From: Clostridia bacterium
GTDB lineage: Bacteria; Bacillota; Clostridia; Oscillospirales; SIG627
Length of the DNA: 8,031 nucleotides
Direction of reading: 5' to 3'
NCBI GenBank assembly: GCA_017453605.1
Contig: JAFTEP010000231.1
Span: 1-8,031 of the forward strand
Below the pieces are notes generated by a model that saw only the letters and a program-made list of their open reading frames with translations, was not told the DNA's origin and did no database searches. Position numbers and translations under genes: made by a program. This document shows, piece after piece, positions 5,782-8,031 of the stretch (the stretch's first letter is position 1; every line of letters begins with the position of its first letter).

Positions 5782-6516
5782 ATGCAGAAACTTGAAACGA
5801 TCAGAATGTCCCAGGATCCCTGCGCCGAGACCGGGATCTGCCCTGTCGACGTGACCGGGCAGAGCGAGGACGAACAGGCGCTTCCGGAAGAAAAAAGCGG
5901 CAGATTCAAGGCGTTTTTCGAGCGGATCAGAAAACCCGGTCCCAAGCCCTTTCCCTGGAAGGCGATCAATCCGAGAAACGGTCTTATCGCCGCCTGTATC
6001 GCGCTTATCGCCGTCGCGGGCTATCTGAACATCCGCTTCTCGTCTCCCGCCGCCGATATCGCGGATTCGCCAGCAGACGCGCCGCAGACGACCGAGATCG
6101 ACCTGGAGACCGGCGTCGAGGACTTTTTCGCGCAGGCGGTCATAAGCAGAGAAAGAGTCAGGGACGAGGCTATCGAAGTTCTGAGAGAACTCACCGAGAG
6201 CGCCGACGCCGACGAGACCGCCCGTCAGGACGCCTACGTTCAGATGAACCGCCTCGCCGACGAGATCTCGAGCGAGATCAACATCGAAAATCTCGTCCGC
6301 TCCAAAGGCTTCGAGCAGTGCGTCGCCGTCGTCAACGACAAGAACGTCAACGTGATAGTCCAGTCCGCCGGCCTCACGCCCGGGGAAGTCGCTCAGATAA
6401 AGGAGATCGTCTTCATCCAGACCGGAGTCCTCCCCAAAGACATAAAGATCATCGAGAGGAGCCCGGATGCCGGACAGCCCTCCGACGCGCCCGAAGAAAC
6501 GCCGCTGCAAACTTGA
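5782..6516 (+). CDS. spoIIIAH: stage III sporulation protein AH with a long cytosolic N-terminal extension
   Basis: A 244-residue protein. Residues 1-66 are polar (acidic 28-37, basic/proline-rich 41-60, with a Cys14-x5-Cys20 pair). Residues 67-85 are the membrane helix (GLIAACIALIAVAGYLNIR, with the clostridial AVAGYLN ending). A Pro/Ala linker covers 88-112. The ring-building domain spans 113-225: helix ERVRDEAIEVLRELTES, helix ETARQDAYVQMNRLADEIS, KGFEQCVAVVNDKNVNVIVQ, and GLTPGEVAQIKEIVFIQTGV. A short acidic/proline tail ends the protein. This domain forms the ring in the intermembrane space that docks onto SpoIIQ from the forespore. ATG 5782 has AAGGAG (5769-5774) 7 nt upstream, so the extension is probably real. 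B. subtilis SpoIIIAH has only a few residues before its helix. It is last in the operon, 89 nt after spoIIIAG. Confidence 0.93.
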   Translation: MQKLETIRMSQDPCAETGICPVDVTGQSEDEQALPEEKSGRFKAFFERIRKPGPKPFPWKAINPRNGLIAACIALIAVAGYLNIRFSSPAADIADSPADAPQTTEIDLETGVEDFFAQAVISRERVRDEAIEVLRELTESADADETARQDAYVQMNRLADEISSEINIENLVRSKGFEQCVAVVNDKNVNVIVQSAGLTPGEVAQIKEIVFIQTGVLPKDIKIIERSPDAGQPSDAPEETPLQT

Positions 6517-6532
6517 CTGTTTTATACGCCCC

Positions 6533-6570
6533 AAAAAAGATCGCCCGTCGGGATTTCTCCCGACGGGCGA
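6533..6570 (-). terminator. terminator between spoIIIAH and the convergent aminotransferase gene
   Basis: A perfect 12-bp stem (6541-6552 with 6559-6570; arms TCGCCCGTCGGG and CCCGACGGGCGA) closes a 6-nt loop. Read on the minus strand, the stem is followed within two bases by six T (complement of A 6533-6538), so it best fits the end of the aminotransferase transcript. On the plus strand the stem is followed by A5, and the nearest T5 (6584-6588) is 14 nt away, so it would be a weaker stop for spoIIIA. Confidence 0.8.
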
Positions 6571-6587
6571 AAAACGTTGAACATTTT

Positions 6588-7775
6588 TCAGACGTATTCT
6601 TTAAGCACTTTGCCGAGGATCTCGACGCCTTTTGTGATCTTCTCGTCGGACATCGAGGAGTAGTTGAGCCTGAACGTGCTGCGCGGCTTTGACATATCAG
6701 CCATGAATGTGCTTCCGGGAACGAAGACCACGTTCTTTTTCACGGCTGCCTTCGCGATCTCGGCGGTGTCGAAGTCTCCGTTCATATCGCACCAGACGAA
6801 CAGACCGCCCTGAGGCGTGGTGTGCGTGACCTGCCCGGGGAAGCAGGCTTCGATCCCCTCGAGCATCAGAGCGCACTTTTTTCCGTACAGCTCGCGGTTT
6901 TTCTTTATGAAGGAATCAATGTCGTATCTCTTCATGAATTCGCTGACCAAAAGCTGAGGCAGCATCGCGGTGTGGACGTCGCTGACCTGCTTTGCCACGA
7001 CCGCCTTCGCGACCAGCTCCTTCGGGGCGCACAGGAAGCCAACGCGCAGACCCGGAGAGATTATCTTCGAGAACGAGCCGCAGTAGGCGACGATCCCGTC
7101 GGTGTCCATGCTCTTTATCGTCGGGACGTGTTCTCCGGCAAATCTCAGCTCGCCGTAGGGGTTGTCCTCGATGATGAGCACGGAGTGCTTCTTCGCGAGG
7201 GCGTAGATCGCCTTTCTCTTTTCGAGGCTCGTCGTCGTTCCGGCGGGGTTCTGGAAGGTCGGGATCAGATACATGATCCTGACGTTCTTGTTCTCGTCGA
7301 GCGCCTTTTCGAGTTTATCAAGGTCTATCCCGTCGTTTTCTAAGCCTACGCCGATCAGTTTTGCTCCGAAGGATCTGAACGCGTTTGTCGCGCCGATGAA
7401 GCTCGGCTCCTCGACGATCACGGCGTCGCCCTCGTTGACGAGGCACTTCGCGATCAGTTCGATCCCCTGCTGACCGCCGGAGGTGATGATGAGTTCGTCG
7501 TTCTCACCATCTATGCCCTCTTTTTCGCGGATGCGCGCCTTTGCCTGCTCTCTCAGGGGAGCGTAGCCCTCTGTCACGCCGTACTGCAGGCTGAGGACGG
7601 GCTTTTCTTCGAGAAGTTTGGCGGCTATCGCGGCGAGCTCTTTGTTCGGGAACAGTTCCGGCGCGGGATTGCCGCCAGCTAAGCTTATGACCGCCGGGTC
7701 TCCTGCAAGTTTGAAGATCTCCCTTATGGCGGAGCCCTTCATTTCGCTCATTCTGTCGGAAAAACAAAAATTCAT
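6588..7775 (-). CDS. PLP-dependent aminotransferase, class I/II (2-aminoadipate / MocR-core type)
   Basis: A 395-residue fold-type I aminotransferase close to the LysN / MocR-core group but without the N-terminal GntR DNA-binding domain. Visible landmarks are ISLAGGNPAPELFP (30-43), LQYGVTEGYAPLRE (63-76), TSGGQQGIEL (98-107), PTFQNPAG (172-179, Asn176), EDNPYGEL (203-210, Asp204 and Tyr207 for PLP), SFSKIISPGLRVGF (234-247, Lys237 as Schiff-base lysine) and FRLNYS (368-373, Arg369 for the substrate carboxylate). All expected residues are present, so it should be active in the cytoplasm. Substrate is uncertain: 2-aminoadipate, branched-chain and aromatic amino acids are all handled by this group. 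The ATG has GAGG (complement of 7784-7787) 8 nt upstream, and the gene starts 14 nt after the stop of the ACT-domain gene, so the two are probably one transcription unit. Confidence 0.92.
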   Translation of the reverse strand: MNFCFSDRMSEMKGSAIREIFKLAGDPAVISLAGGNPAPELFPNKELAAIAAKLLEEKPVLSLQYGVTEGYAPLREQAKARIREKEGIDGENDELIITSGGQQGIELIAKCLVNEGDAVIVEEPSFIGATNAFRSFGAKLIGVGLENDGIDLDKLEKALDENKNVRIMYLIPTFQNPAGTTTSLEKRKAIYALAKKHSVLIIEDNPYGELRFAGEHVPTIKSMDTDGIVAYCGSFSKIISPGLRVGFLCAPKELVAKAVVAKQVSDVHTAMLPQLLVSEFMKRYDIDSFIKKNRELYGKKCALMLEGIEACFPGQVTHTTPQGGLFVWCDMNGDFDTAEIAKAAVKKNVVFVPGSTFMADMSKPRSTFRLNYSSMSDEKITKGVEILGKVLKEYV

Positions 7776-7789
7776 TTTTGACGCCTCTT

Positions 7790-8031
7790 TTACTGTTTAA
7801 TGAAAAGATTCTGAGCCGATATGTCTCCCAGTCCCTTGGAGCTGAACACCTTCTGAGCCTTCTCGGCGTCGTCGACCCTCATGACCATCGCTGCCTTTCC
7901 GTCGGTCCTCGTACAGAACGCGTACATATATTCGACGCAAACGTTCTCGCTTCTAAGCATCGAAAGCACCTTCGCAAGTCCGCCGGGAGTGTCCTCTACC
8001 GGCAGAGCGATGACCGGGGTCGTCTTGACGA
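7790..8031 (-). CDS. ACT-domain protein, C-terminal part (5' end outside window)
   Basis: Seventy-nine complete codons on the minus strand run from the window edge to TAA (complement of 7790-7792). The frame reads VIALPVEDTPGGLAKVLSML, then SENVCVEYMYAFCTRTDGKA, then AMVMRVDDAEKAQKVFSSKG, and ends LFIKQ. The 'V.d.PGGLa.vl..L...nv.veYmYaF' pattern is a classic ACT amino-acid-binding domain, and the 'EYMYAF' form is typical of small tandem-ACT proteins of Clostridia (~140 residues). About half of such a protein would be visible here, which would be the second ACT repeat. The role is probably amino-acid sensing or accessory to the neighbouring enzyme; no catalytic motif is present. The gene is too incomplete for a stronger call. 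Confidence 0.82.
   Translation of the reverse strand, partial: VKTTPVIALPVEDTPGGLAKVLSMLRSENVCVEYMYAFCTRTDGKAAMVMRVDDAEKAQKVFSSKGLGDISAQNLFIKQ

Noticed and set aside
5719..6534. 271-codon open frame on the minus strand opposite spoIIIAH
   Set aside because: It mirrors spoIIIAH codons, contains no recognised motif, and runs across the intergenic hairpin. There is no ribosome site worth noting.

Overview
The window is GC-rich and reads as chromosomal DNA of an endospore-forming member of the Clostridia (Firmicutes). The main reason is a complete spoIIIA operon, spoIIIAA to spoIIIAH, which occurs only in the endospore-forming lineage. The AVAGYLN-type membrane helix of SpoIIIAH and the overall protein style point to Clostridia rather than Bacilli. 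I cannot place it below class level from sequence alone.

Layout. Positions 1-880 (+) hold the end of a YdcF/DUF218-type protein, cut by the window edge, and a small two-helix membrane protein of the DUF3592 type. Positions 897-1556 (+) encode a cytoplasmic VanX-type D-Ala-D-Ala dipeptidase, closed by a clear rho-independent terminator at 1574-1611. A 117-nt stretch between that terminator and the next start holds a GC-rich leader hairpin. Positions 1729-6516 (+) are the eight-gene spoIIIA operon. Adjacent pairs AA/AB, AC/AD, AE/AF and AF/AG overlap by four bases (TTGA or ATGA), while AB/AC, AD/AE and AG/AH have short gaps. A perfect 12-bp hairpin at 6541-6570 separates the operon from a convergent block on the minus strand. 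That block holds a fold-type I PLP aminotransferase (6588-7775) and, 14 bases upstream of it, the end of an ACT-domain protein (7790-8031, cut by the window edge).

How the genes work together. SpoIIIAA (secretion-type ATPase), AB (T2SF-like), AC/AD/AE/AF (membrane subunits) and AG/AH (ring-building proteins) are the mother-cell half of the SpoIIIA-SpoIIQ channel. This complex spans the two membranes around the engulfed forespore and supports late forespore gene expression. The ACT protein and the aminotransferase look co-transcribed and probably act in amino-acid metabolism. The upstream genes belong to envelope or peptidoglycan-related families.

I found no mobile element, CRISPR array, tRNA or rRNA, and no clearly new system. 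The departures most worth checking lie inside spoIIIA. SpoIIIAG is short because the segment between its first two ring-building strands is nearly absent. SpoIIIAH carries a roughly 65-residue cytosolic N-terminal extension with a C-x5-C pair. A two-part hairpin lies between spoIIIAG and spoIIIAH.
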